From contig CAWBJQ010000006.1 in NCBI GenBank assembly GCA_963789075.1, forward strand, positions 124,001 through 188,000: DNA of 64,000 bases, written 5' to 3'. The stretch is from DATATJ01 sp963789075. Its GTDB lineage: Bacteria; Acidobacteriota; Vicinamibacteria; Vicinamibacterales; CAVVIG01. Below the pieces are notes generated by a model. It did not search any database. It saw only the letters and a list, made by a program, of their open reading frames with translations, and was not told the origin of the DNA. This document shows positions 29,806-39,079 of this stretch, piece after piece (positions within the stretch are counted from its first letter, which is position 1; each line of letters begins with the position of its first letter). The position numbers and the translations under genes were made by a program.

Positions 29806-30182
29806 GGTACGACGCGATGACGTCGATCTCGACGCGCGCGTCCTTCGGGAGCCGCGCGGCCTGCACCGTGGCGCGAGCAGGAAACGGCTGCGAGAAATAG
29901 GTCGCGTAGATCTCGTTCACCGCCGTGAAGTCGTTCATGTCGGCGAGGAAGATCGTCGTGCGCACGACGTCGGCGAACGCCAGCCCACCTGCCTTCAGCA
30001 ACGCGCCGATGTTGTCGAGCACGCGCCGCGTCTGGACGGCGATGTCGCCCTCGACCATGTTGCCCGTCGCAGGGTCGAGCGGCACCTGGCCCGAGACGAA
30101 CAAGCAGCTGGCCTGCCCGCACCGCGGGTGAGTAGGGGCCGATGGCTTTCGGCGCATCGGGGCTCGAGATTGCTTGTTTCAT
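29798..30182 (-). CDS. ridA: RidA family enamine/imine deaminase, one frame break
   Basis: RidA hydrolyses reactive 2-aminoacrylate and related imines. From the ATG at complement 30180-30182 it reads MKQAISSPDAPKAIGPYSPA. After one extra base near 30107 it continues FVSGQVPLDPATGNMVEGDI, VLDNIGALLKAGGLAFADVV, and PFPARATVQAARLPKDARVE, with the active-site Arg in the ARATVQ segment. The corrected length is about 127 residues, normal for the family. The stop codon comes from a REP-like tip. A single inserted base is the only defect, so an assembly error is as likely as a true mutation. Confidence 0.85.
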
Positions 30183-30192
30183 CGCTTCCGGT

Positions 30193-30384
30193 CTACGCGG
30201 CTTTGGCGACCTTGTTCGACCGGAGGCAGCGCGTGCAGACCCGAATCCGCCGAATGCCGCCATTGATCATCGCCCGCACGGTCTGAAGGTTTGGCTCGAA
30301 CCGCCGTGCGCTGACGTTGTTCGCATGGCTGTGCTGCCGGCCGACGACCGGACCTTTTCCGCAAATCTCGCAACGTTTGGCCAT
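30193..30384 (-). CDS. rpmB: 50S ribosomal protein L28
   Basis: A 63-residue L28 starts MAKRCEICGKGPVVGRQHSH and ends RIRVCTRCLRSNKVAKAA. The Cys pairs CEIC and CTRC make it the zinc-ribbon (C+) form of L28. The start is set by aaggatg five bases upstream; longer in-frame extensions lack a ribosome-binding site. It has its own promoter and is followed by ridA 10 bp downstream. Confidence 0.95.
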   Translation of the reverse strand: MAKRCEICGKGPVVGRQHSHANNVSARRFEPNLQTVRAMINGGIRRIRVCTRCLRSNKVAKAA

Positions 30385-30410
30385 CAATTCATCCTTGAAA
30401 CGAAACAGTA

Positions 30411-30440
30411 AGTATATGCGCCAGGACGGGTTGTCCGCAA
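30411..30440 (-). promoter_or_regulatory. Promoter of rpmB
   Basis: On the minus strand TTGCGG (complement of 30435-30440) and TATACT (complement of 30411-30416) are 18 bp apart. The rpmB start codon lies 26 bp after the -10, leaving a leader of about 20 bases that holds the aaggatg site. Confidence 0.6.
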
Positions 30441-30542
30441 GGCTGGACGGTCGAAACAGTTCGGAAGTGGCCCGAAATAGGGGCGAGCTCATCGGAACGC
30501 ACCTTGCACAAGTCCGCCACAAGAGCGATCGGAGGAGCCTTC

Positions 30543-31121
30543 ATGAACGACGTTGTCTTTCGCGAAGAATCGGCGATCGAATACTTCAAAGCGCTCGTGG
30601 ACGACGCACTGGTCCACCAGCGGATCAGCGCCAGCGAGCTGACCTCTTTTTACGTCGTCCATCTGCTGACCACGTTTCTTCAACGTCCGGCGGAGGACGA
30701 CGGCGAGCCGCTGGCGCTGAAGCTGGCGCGTGCGCTCGAGGTGGGCGGCGCGCAGCAGCGAAGCAGCCTCAAGCAGATCGGCGACGTGTCGCTGTTTGTG
30801 TCCGGGTTCTTTTCCGACTCGCTGCGCCGCAAGCTGGTGGACGTCGATTACTACGCGGCGATCGGCGGCTCCGCCTATTCGGCCCTGAGCCGGTACGAAA
30901 CCGACGCGTTTTCGCCGGCGTTTGCGGAGCTGGCGCGGAAGTTCGGCGATTTCGTCGACGTCCTGAGCGAGGTGAGCGAACGGACGTCGTGCGCGTCGAA
31001 TGCCGATCTTCTTCGGCTGTACGAGAAGTGGTTGAAGACCGGCAGCCGGCACAGCGGAAAGCTCCTGGAGGAGCGCGGTGTCGTGCCTAACGTGTCGATT
31101 CCGCACGGGCGCATTCATTAG
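30543..31121 (+). CDS. Conserved-looking protein of unknown function
   Basis: This is a soluble 192-residue protein starting MNDVVFREESAIEYFKALVD, preceded by ggagg at good spacing. It is predicted mostly helical with no signal peptide or membrane segment. Segments such as ISASELTSFYVVHLLTTFLQ, FFSDSLRRKLVDVDYYAAIG and LLRLYEKWLKTGSRHSGKLL look like a compact helical domain. I do not recognise a family. It lies between rpmB (divergent) and a DksA/TraR-type gene (same direction, about 390 bp on). A role near stress or translation control would only be a guess from the neighbours. Confidence 0.75.
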   Translation: MNDVVFREESAIEYFKALVDDALVHQRISASELTSFYVVHLLTTFLQRPAEDDGEPLALKLARALEVGGAQQRSSLKQIGDVSLFVSGFFSDSLRRKLVDVDYYAAIGGSAYSALSRYETDAFSPAFAELARKFGDFVDVLSEVSERTSCASNADLLRLYEKWLKTGSRHSGKLLEERGVVPNVSIPHGRIH

Positions 31122-31507
31122 CGTCGCTCACTCGGCACACACTCATCAATTCTAGCGACACCAAACCGTCCCATTCCGCGGACAAAGACTGCGTTTCGGG
31201 ACAGAACCGTCCGCGCGCCGCCGGCGTCTAACGGAGCATCGGATTTTTGAACAACCGGTCTATTGTTTAGCTCCGATCGCTGTAACTCATTGGACGGGAT
31301 AAGGTAAGTGCAGAGGGTCTGCATGTTGGCCGTGGCGGAGTGCCTTGAAAATGTCCGGGGCCCGGCCAGCAACGGTGCGAGGCGGAGTGGGCCCCTGACG
31401 GTTGCGATAGGACTTTAGTTCGGTATATTATTGGCAGTTCATTTGCATAACGGACAGCAATCTTAAGAGCGGCGGCCCGAAGGACGGGCAATGGAAGGAG
31501 CGGCATT
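31122..31507. other. Intergenic region with hairpins and the dksA-type promoter
   Basis: No gene is seen. The region holds a small perfect hairpin GCAGA-ggg-TCTGC (about 31311-31323). A wider stem GGGGCCC (31357-31363) with GGGCCCC (31389-31395) lies just upstream of the promoter at 31402. These could be a terminator-like or regulatory structure or part of a small RNA, but no transcript boundaries can be set. Confidence 0.4.
31402..31429 (+). promoter_or_regulatory. Probable promoter of the DksA/TraR-type gene
   Basis: TTGCGA (31402-31407) and TATATT (31424-31429) are 16 bp apart in an A+T-rich stretch, about 78 bp before the start codon. Confidence 0.5.
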
Positions 31508-31960
31508 ATGAAGGACACTCACAAAGCAGGCGTGGAGAAGGTATCCTCCCGCTATACAGAACTGAAGCAGATGCTCGAAGAGCGGCGGCGCGAACTGCAG
31601 GCCGAGGTGCAGGGCAAGATGCGGGGCGTCCGCGAGGAAGGCACGTGGGGCGGGAAGCTCAATGAGGTTCTCGACACGGTCGAAAGCTCCGAGGCGGACA
31701 TTCAGGAAGACATCGAGTTCGCGTTGATCCAGATGAAGTCGGAGACGCTCAACAAGGTCAACGACGCGTTGGTGCGGCTCGATCACGGCAGCTACGGCAA
31801 TTGTTTCGACTGCGGCGAAGAAATCGGCGAAAAGCGTCTGCGCGCGCTGCCGTTCGCCGTGCGCTGCAAGGATTGTGAAGAAGCGCGAGAGACCGCCGAG
31901 CAGCGCGAGCGTCAGCTGACGCAGCGCCGTGGTGCCTCCTCGCTGTTCCTCGACATGTAA
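31508..31960 (+). CDS. DksA/TraR-type zinc-finger transcription factor
   Basis: The 150-residue protein has an N-terminal helical part (VSSRYTELKQMLEERRRELQ, ESSEADIQEDIEFALIQMKS) and a C-terminal four-Cys zinc finger (CFDCGEEIGEKRLRALPFAV ending RCKDC). This architecture fits DksA/TraR proteins, which bind RNA polymerase through the secondary channel and work with ppGpp. The tip of the coiled coil in true DksA has two Asp; here the equivalent loop cannot be assigned safely. An rsh gene lies 1.8 kb upstream. The start is ATG after gaaggagcggcatt. Confidence 0.88.
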   Translation: MKDTHKAGVEKVSSRYTELKQMLEERRRELQAEVQGKMRGVREEGTWGGKLNEVLDTVESSEADIQEDIEFALIQMKSETLNKVNDALVRLDHGSYGNCFDCGEEIGEKRLRALPFAVRCKDCEEARETAEQRERQLTQRRGASSLFLDM

Positions 31961-31981
31961 GAGTCCGGCGTCCCTGGTACG

Positions 31982-32004
31982 GGGCTCCGCCGGTGGCGGA
32001 GCCC
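31982..32004 (+). terminator. Hairpin after the DksA-type gene
   Basis: A perfect 10-bp stem GGGCTCCGCC-ggt-GGCGGAGCCC lies 21 bp after the stop. No T-run follows, so it may be a Rho-independent-like stabiliser rather than a classical terminator. Confidence 0.55.
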
Positions 32005-32028
32005 AACCCCTCCTCCACCGGTTTTCCC

Positions 32029-32096
32029 GGATTGCAAACTGCTGATTGCCAATTGCACATTGCGATGAGCCATTAACAATCTGCAATCAGCAATAA
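32029..32096. repeat. Palindromic 'attgcaaattgc' word repeat, second copy
   Basis: The words attgcaaactgctgattgccaattgc and caatctgcaatcagcaat are inverted partners. It is the same family as 21038-21127 and ends just before the aggaagg ribosome-binding site of lon. Confidence 0.7.
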
Positions 32097-32108
32097 AGGA
32101 AGGTCGCC

Positions 32109-34581
32109 ATGAGCGATCCAATCGAGAACCTCGCAGTCCGAGGACATCTCGAGCAGTGATCGGCCGTTGTCCATTCCACCGGAGCTGCCCGTTCTGCCGC
32201 TTCGCGATACCGTGCTGTTTCCGAATTCGTTCATGCCGCTGGCGGTGGCGCGCGAAAGCTCCGTTCGGCTGATCGACGATGCGATCGCGAACGGCAAGCT
32301 GATTGCCGTGTTCACGCAGCGCGACGCGGCTGTTGAAGAGCCGGGACAGGACGATCTCTTCACGGTCGGCACCGCCACGCACATCCACAAGATGTTCAAG
32401 CTGCCCGACGGCAGCCTGCGCCTCATCGTGCAGGGCCTCGCGCGCCTGGCGCTCGAGGAGGTCGTGTCGGCGCAGCCGTATCTGCGCGCGCGCGTCACCG
32501 CCGCGGCCGAAGACACCAACGACGCCGACCGTCTCGAGATCGACGCGCTGGCGCGGAACATCAAGACGAATTTCCAGCAGGTGGTGTCGCTGTCGCCGCT
32601 CCTCTCCGACGATCTGCAGACGCTGGCCATGAACATCACCGAGCCGGGGCGTCTGGCCGACTTCATCGCGTCCTCGCTCTCGACCATCAGCACCGCGGTG
32701 AAGCAGGAAGTCCTCGAAACGCTCGACATCCGCGCGCGTATGGACAACCTGAACCGGATTCTGATCAAGGAGCTCGAAGTGCTCGAGCTCGGATCGAAGA
32801 TTCAGTCGCAGGTGCAGTCCGAGGTCGGCAAGAATCAGCGCGAGTACTTCCTGCGCGAGCAGATGAAGGCGATTCAGAAGGAGCTCGGCGAAGGCGACGA
32901 CCAGACGAAGGAGATCGAGGAGCTCAGCGAGAAGATCGACGCGGCCGGGATGCCCGAGGGCGTGAAGAAGGAAGCGCTGCGCGAGCTCGATCGCCTCTCG
33001 AAAATGCCCGTGGCGGCGGCCGAATATACGGTCTCCCGGACGTATCTCGATTGGCTCGTCGCGCTGCCGTGGGCGAAGCGGACCGAGGAAGTGATCGATC
33101 TGCCGAAAACGAAAGGCGTGCTCGACGCCGATCATTCCGGCCTCGAGAAGGCGAAGGATCGCATTCTCGAATATCTCGCCGTACGCAAGCTCAATCCCGA
33201 CGTGAAGGGGCCGATTCTCTGTTTCGTCGGCCCTCCCGGCGTCGGCAAGACGTCGCTCGCGCGCTCCATCGCGCAGGCGCTCGGCCGGAAGTTCGTCCGC
33301 GTCTCGCTCGGCGGCATGCGCGACGAAGCGGAGATCCGCGGCCATCGCCGTACCTACATCGGCGCGCTCCCCGGACAGGTGATTCAAGGGCTGCGCCGCG
33401 CCGAGTCGAAGAATCCCGTCTTCATTCTGGACGAGATCGACAAGCTCGGCACCGACTTCCGCGGCGATCCCTCGTCGGCGCTCCTCGAAGTCCTGGATCC
33501 GGAGCAGAACAACACGTTCCGCGATCACTATCTCGACGTGCCGTTCGACCTCTCGGAGGTGCTGTTCATCACGACGGCGAATGTGCTCGACCCGATTCCG
33601 GCCGCACTGCGCGACCGCATGGAGGTCCTCGAGCTGGCCGGCTACACCGAGGAAGAGAAGCTCCAGATCGCCACCGACCATCTGGTGGACAAGCAGGTGA
33701 AGAACCATGGCCTCACCGGTGAGTACATTCAGTTCACGCCAGCCGCCTTGCGGCAGGTGATTCGCGGCTACACGCGCGAGGCCGGCGTTCGCAATCTGGA
33801 GCGCGAGATCGGCGCGCTGTGCCGCAAGGCCGCCCGTCGCCGCGCGGAAGGCGATGAGACGCCGATCGAAGTGACCCCGGATGTGGTCGTCGAGATGCTG
33901 GGCGCACCGCGCTTTCTCGACGAGGAGATGGAAGAACGCACGAAAGATCCGGGTGTCGCCATCGGTCTGGCCTGGACGGCTGCGGGCGGTGAAGTGCTGT
34001 TCATCGAAGCCTCGCGCATGGCCGGGGGCGGGTCGCTCACGCTCACAGGGCAGCTCGGCGACGTCATGAAGGAATCGGCGCGCGCGGCGCTGTCGTGGCT
34101 GCGGGCCCACGCGAAGGAGTACGGCATCGACCCCGACTTCTTCACCAAAGCCGAGATGCACATCCACGTGCCGTCGGGCGCCATTCCGAAGGACGGACCG
34201 TCGGCGGGCGTGACGATGGCGACGGCGATGGCGTCGGTGTTGACGGGGCGTCCCGTGCGCGGCGACCTCGCGATGACGGGCGAAATCACGTTGTCGGGAC
34301 GCGTCCTGCCGATCGGCGGCGTGAAGGAGAAGGTGCTCGCGGCGCGGCGCGTCGGCATCCGCGAAGTGATCGTCCCGAAGCTGAACATGAAGAACGTCAA
34401 CGAGGATCTGACGCCGGAGCTGAAGCAGGGCATGACCGTCCACTTCGTCTCGACGATCGACGAGGTGCTCGCGCTCGCGCTGGTTCCGGTCTCGAGTGAC
34501 AAGCGCGAGGACGTCAAGAAGAAGAAGGACGAGGGCAAGAGCGGCAACAAAAGTTCGAGGCCTGCGCCGCCGCCTGCCTGA
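32109..34581 (+). CDS. lon: ATP-dependent protease La (Lon), probable frame break near the start
   Basis: Lon degrades misfolded and regulatory proteins in the cytoplasm. The LON substrate-binding domain is at the N-terminus (LPVLPLRDTVLFPNSFMPLA). The AAA+ module has the P-loop GPPGVGKTSLARSIA and the Walker B IFILDEID region. The protease domain has the catalytic Ser in DGPSAGVTMATAM and Lys in GGVKEKVLAARR. A Lys/Pro-rich tail ends it. ATG 32109 has a strong aggaagg site, and after one extra base near 32137 it runs into the long frame (...SEDISSSDRPLSIPPELP), giving about 823 residues. Without that correction the frame would have to start at TTG 32167, which has no ribosome-binding site. 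Confidence 0.93.
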
Positions 34582-34584
34582 CCT

Positions 34585-34655
34585 GTGAGTTGGAGAGTTG
34601 GTGAATGACAGACGAGGCTGGATTCACCAACTCACAAAGTCGCCAACTCACCAAT
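34585..34655. repeat. Palindromic 'agttggtgagttggtg' word repeat
   Basis: The left arm gtgagttggagagttggtgaat (34585-34606) and the right arm attcaccaactcac...cgccaactcacc (34622-34653) are inverted partners. The proposed ATG of the deacetylase gene (34605) lies inside the left arm. Confidence 0.75.
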
Positions 34656-35681
34656 TTCGGCTTGCCGATTTTCTACTCGCCCCGATATCACATCGATATC
34701 GGGCTGCACGTCTTTCCCACGCAAAAATACCGCCTCGTGCGCGAGGCGCTCGACGCCTCTCAAGGGGACCGGTCTCGCAACGTCGGGGACGGGTCTTGTA
34801 ACCACCCGACGAGACCTGTCCCCGTGTACGTCGAACCCGAGCCGGCGACGTGGGACGAGTTGGCGCTCGTGCACACGCCGGAATACCTCGCGAAGCTGCG
34901 GAGCGGCACGCTGACGCGCGAGGATCTCGCCCAGCTCGAGCTGCCGTGGTCCGAGGCGATGGTGGAAGGCTTCCGGTTGATGGTCGGCGGAACGATCGCC
35001 GCCGCGAGGCTCGCCTGTCACGACGATCAAACGCAGAATCCGCTGAATACGCAGATCCGACCTTTCTCCGCGAGCTCTGCGAATTCTGCGTTCAACGTCG
35101 TCTGTCACCTCGGCGGCGGCCTGCATCACGCGTTCGCGAATCACGGCGAAGGGTTCTGTCCGTTCAACGATGTTGCGGTCGCCGTGCGGGTGCTGCAGGC
35201 GCGCGGCATCGAGCGCGCGGCCATCGTCGATCTCGACGTGCACCATGGCAACGGCACGTCGTTCATCTTCGAGTCGGATCCGCGCGTGTTCACGTTTTCG
35301 ATGCACCAGCAGCACAACTACCCGATGTTCAAGCCGCGCGGCACGCTCGATATCGGCCTGCCCGACGGCACGCATGACGACTCGTACCTGCACGCGCTGG
35401 AGGCCGCGCTTCCCCAGGTGCTGGCTGCCGATCCCCAGTGCGTGTTCTATCTCGCGGGCGCCGATCCGTACGAAGACGATCTCCTCGGCGGTCTGCGCCT
35501 GACGAAAGAGGGTCTGCGCCAGCGGGACCGCATGGTGATCGACGCGGTCGCGGCCGCCGGTCTGCCGCTGGTGATCACCTTGGCCGGCGGCTACGCAAGG
35601 AACGTGGACGACACGGTCGCCATTCACGTCGCGACGATCGAAGAAGCCGCGGCTGCCGCCCAATCGAGCGGTCGAAATTGA
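34605..35681 (+). CDS. Class IV HDAC-like / acetoin-utilisation-type deacetylase carrying repeat-derived insertions
   Basis: This is a zinc deacetylase of the histone-deacetylase superfamily, 358 residues. It has YSPRYHIDIGLHVFPTQKYR near the start, the His pair LGGGLHHAFANHGEGFCPFN, the zinc site IVDLDVHHGNGT, FSMHQQHNYPMFKPRG, and the later Asp in LAGADPYEDDLLGG. The YSP...KYR and HQQHNYP segments place it with the class IV (HDAC11-like) group. Substrate is unknown; small acetylated amines or acetyl-lysine are possible. The N-terminal 19 codons, residues 54-73 and residues 142-163 are translated palindromic repeats. The last two elements are 60 and 63 bp, so the frame is kept. If the first repeat is excluded, TTG 34662 could be the start. 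Confidence 0.88.
   Translation: MTDEAGFTNSQSRQLTNFGLPIFYSPRYHIDIGLHVFPTQKYRLVREALDASQGDRSRNVGDGSCNHPTRPVPVYVEPEPATWDELALVHTPEYLAKLRSGTLTREDLAQLELPWSEAMVEGFRLMVGGTIAAARLACHDDQTQNPLNTQIRPFSASSANSAFNVVCHLGGGLHHAFANHGEGFCPFNDVAVAVRVLQARGIERAAIVDLDVHHGNGTSFIFESDPRVFTFSMHQQHNYPMFKPRGTLDIGLPDGTHDDSYLHALEAALPQVLAADPQCVFYLAGADPYEDDLLGGLRLTKEGLRQRDRMVIDAVAAAGLPLVITLAGGYARNVDDTVAIHVATIEEAAAAAQSSGRN
34764..34823. repeat. In-frame 60-bp palindromic insertion in the deacetylase gene ('ggggacaggtctcg' family)
   Basis: The arms GGGGACcGGTCTCG (34764-34777) and CGAGACCtGTCCCC (34810-34823) are near-perfect inverted repeats. The middle holds another copy of the word (ggggacgggtcttgt). The element is exactly 20 codons long and adds a stretch rich in Arg, Asn and Pro. 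A possible distant relative (ggggacggacttgtgggtcc) lies at about 16671. Confidence 0.75.
35030..35092. repeat. In-frame 63-bp palindromic insertion in the deacetylase gene ('aacgcagaa' family)
   Basis: The left arm begins aacgcagaatccgc and the right arm ends ctctgcgaattctgcgtt. The element is exactly 21 codons long. The same family lies between genes at 57631-57693. Confidence 0.78.
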
Positions 35682-35714
35682 GGCGCCTTATAGCCGTTTT
35701 CTGATCTTCGTAGC

Positions 35715-35755
35715 GGGTACGCCTTTTGTTTTCTTCGTATCCTTTGCGTCCTTCT
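35715..35755. repeat. Half copy of the 'tcttcgtgtccttcgtggt' family
   Basis: The words ttttcttcgtatcctttgcgtccttctgttgg match one arm of the 11479-11563 element. The other arm is absent or diverged. It lies between the deacetylase and the BNR gene. Confidence 0.5.
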
Positions 35756-35885
35756 GTTGGATCGCGACCCGGTGCCAGCGATACGGTGACGAGCCCCCAC
35801 TCGCAAATCGTGGGCCCGACCGCTTTCGCGTCTTGGCGCGATGGCTTATCCTCCATTCGGCAATCTTTCAACAAGGGGTCCGCAC

Positions 35886-38800
35886 GTGAGAGCAGTCGGC
35901 CGTCTCGTCATGTTCAGTCTGATGGTGTGCGCAGTGGCGCCGCTGTGCGCCGACTCCATCAATCCGGCCACGTTCGCCGCGCTCGAGTGGCGTCTCATCG
36001 GGCCCTTTCGGGCAGGACGCGTGTCGGCCGGAGCGGTCGACCCGTCCGACCCGAACACGTATTACTTCGGCAGCCCGGGCGGAGGCGTCTGGAAGACCAC
36101 CAACGCCGGGCAAACCTGGAGCCCGATTTTCGATAAGGCCGGCGTCGCCTCGATTGGCGCGCTCGCGGTCGCCCGCTCGAACCCGAAGGTGATCTACGCC
36201 GGCACCGGCGAGGAGACGCGCGGCAGCGGCGTGTTCAAGTCGTCCGACGGCGGTGCTACATGGGCCAACGTGGGACTCTCCGACACGCATTTCATCGGCT
36301 CGATCATCGTCAGCCCGACCAATCCAGACGAAGTGCTCGTCGCGGCGATCGGGGATCGGGCGCCCGGTCCCGAGCGCGGCGTCTTTCGAACTACCAACGG
36401 CGGCCGGACGTGGACGAAGGTCCTCTTTCTCGACAACGACAGCGGCTGTCCATCGATCGCGAGCGCCGCCGACGAGCCGCGTGTGGTGTACGCCACGTTA
36501 TATCCAGCCGCCGGTTCGCGCGGCGCCGGGCTCGTTCCGCCGATCGCTTCGTCTGCGCCTGGAGAAGCATCGGATGCCAATCGTCCGGCGCCTCGCCCCG
36601 CCGCGGTCTTCAAATCGACCGATGGCGGCGCGACATGGAAACGGCTGCAGGCGCGCGGTCTCGAGACGCCGCCCATCGGCCGCCAGGCGCTCGCAGTTGC
36701 TGCTGGATCCAGAGGCCGGGTGATTTTCGCCGGTCTGCGTGCGGGGCTCTTTCGCTCCGATGATGGCGGCGACAACTGGACTCGAGCGACAGAAGATCCG
36801 CGGATCAGGCCGGTGGGAGTGATCGCCGATCCGGGAAACGCGCGCGTCCTCTACGTGACGCAAACTGCGTTGTACCGATCCATCGACGGAGGGCGCACAT
36901 TCGACGCGTTCGCCGGCGCTCCGAGCGGCGACGACTACCAGCTGCTCTGGATCGATCCGCACAACTCGAAGCGTCTACTGGCCGGCGTTGATCAGGGCGC
37001 CGTGCTCAGCGTGGATGGTGGTTCGAGCTGGAGCAGTTGGTACAACCAGCCGACGGGCCAGTTCTATCACGTGGCCACCGACGATCGATTTCCGTATCAC
37101 GTGTTCGCCGCGCAGCAGGACAGTGGATCCGTGGCGGTGCCGAACCGCAGCGACTTCGGCGAGATCAGCTACCGCGACTGGTACCTGCCCGGCGGGTTCG
37201 AGTTCGGCTACCTCGCACCCGATCCGCTCGACGCCGACGTCGTGTTCGCCGGCGGATGGTACCGCACGGTCGTCCGCTTCGACCGGAAGACCAATCAGAT
37301 CGCCCATGTGTTCGTCCCGGGTACGAAGTACCGATCGGTGAACAACGCGCCGATGGCGTTCTCGCCTCACGATCCGCGGACGCTCTACTACGGCACACAG
37401 TTCATGTTGAAGACCACAGACGAAGGCGCTTCCTGGCGGGAGATCAGCCCCGATCTCACACCGGTGACCGACTCGGCCGGCGACTCCGAGAACGCCCGCC
37501 GCTATCACCTCCTTCTCGATTTCTCCCGTGCGACAAGGGGTGATCTGGGTGGGCACGAACACTGGCGTCGTGCAGCGCACAGAGAACGATGGCGCGACGT
37601 GGCGCAACGTGTCGCCGCCGAATCTGCCCGCGCGCGGCACGTTCGAGATCATCGATGCGGGCCGCCACGACGCCCAGACGGCCTTTGCCGCCTTCATCGT
37701 CCCGAACGATCTGCACCCGTATATCTACCGCACGCGCGATGGCGGATCGACATGGGAGAAGATCGTTCAGGGCCTGCCCGATACCGCCTTCGTGCGGGTG
37801 GTCCGTGAAGATCCGGCGCTCGCGGGCTTGCTCTATTGCGGGACCGAGTCGGGCGTCTACGTCTCAATCGATGCGGGCGAACACTGGCAATCGCTCCAAC
37901 TCAACCTGCCCGCTTCGTCCATGCGCGACCTCGTCGTTCACGGCGATGATCTCGTGCTGGCGACGTACGGCCGCGGATTGTGGATCCTCGACAACCTCAC
38001 GCCCATCCGCCAGCTCGGAGCGCACAGCCCCGACCGCCGATTTGCAGCTGTTGAAGCCGGCCGTCGCGATACGGGCTCGGTGGGACGTCAACGAGGACAC
38101 GCCGCTGCCGATCGAGACGCCGGCTGCCCCCAACCCGCTCGAGGGCGCGGTCATCGATTACTACCTCTCGGCTGCGTCTGAAGGCGCGTTGACGATGACG
38201 ATTAAGGACGACCGGGAAGAGGTCGTTCGCACGTATACGTCGGTCGCACCAAGCGCGACGATGCTGCTGGCGAATGTCCCGTCGTACTGGTTCGCACCGC
38301 CAGATGTGTTGAGCGCGCATCGCGGAGTGAATCGGTTTGCGTGGAACTTCCGCTACCCCTCGCCGAAAATTCTTCCGTTCGGGTACTTCGGCGCGATGCT
38401 GCCGTACATCGAGTACACGCTCGCTGACCACGCGATCCCCGGGCGAACGCCGCGCGAGCAACCCGAAGGCGCGCTCGCGTTGCCGGGGCGATACACAATC
38501 GAAGTATCGGGAGCAGGCCATCGCGACACGCAGACGCTTGTCGTTGCGCCGGATCCGCGCGTCAAGGCGTCGCAGGCTGATCTCGTCGCGCAATTGGATT
38601 TGGCGAAGCGGCTCACCGAAGGGCTCGCCGCCAGCTTCGACGGCTACAACACGCTCGCAACCGTCCGTGCCGCTCTCGCCGATCATCTGAAGGCACTCGC
38701 CGGCACGCCCGACCCGAAGGACGCGGCGTCGGCCTTACAGGCCTTCGACAAGAAGGTCGAGGCCGTTCAGACGGGAACGGCTGAAGCGCCCGGACTCGGG

Positions 38801-39037
38801 CCAGTCAACCGCGAGATGGCGCGGTTGTTCAGCATGGTCGAAAGCGCCGATGCGCGGCCATCCGAACCACTGCAGGCCGCGTCGGCGGCGTGGTGCGTGT
38901 CGCTGACGGCTGCGCTCGACACGTGGCGGCAGTTGAACGGCCCGGAGTTGGCGGCGGCCAACACGGCGCTTGCACGATTGCAGCGACCAGCGATTGCGGT
39001 TCCCGAGCCGCCGCCGATGCCGGCGTGTTCGCGATAG
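35886..39037 (+). CDS. Sortilin/BNR-repeat (VPS10-type) secreted protein, two frame breaks
   Basis: This exported protein of about 1050 residues has a signal peptide (GRLVMFSLMVCAVAPLCADS). Many BNR/Asp-box-type repeats follow (GGVWKTTNAGQTWSPIFDKA, GVFKSSDGGATWANVGLSDT, GVFRTTNGGRTWTKVLF). These predict a ten-bladed sortilin-like propeller. The C-terminal domain (IPGRTPREQPEGALALPGRY) is typical of such proteins in Acidobacteriota. The frame changes near 37520 (extra T in the codons after RRYHLL) and near 38033 (extra C in a C-run). Removing both gives one continuous protein. The start GTG 35886 follows aaggggt. Function is unknown; sialidase activity should not be assumed. Confidence 0.82.
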
Positions 39038-39079
39038 AAAACGTCCGATTTTCGGTACGCGTTCAGTTGGGCCGATGAC

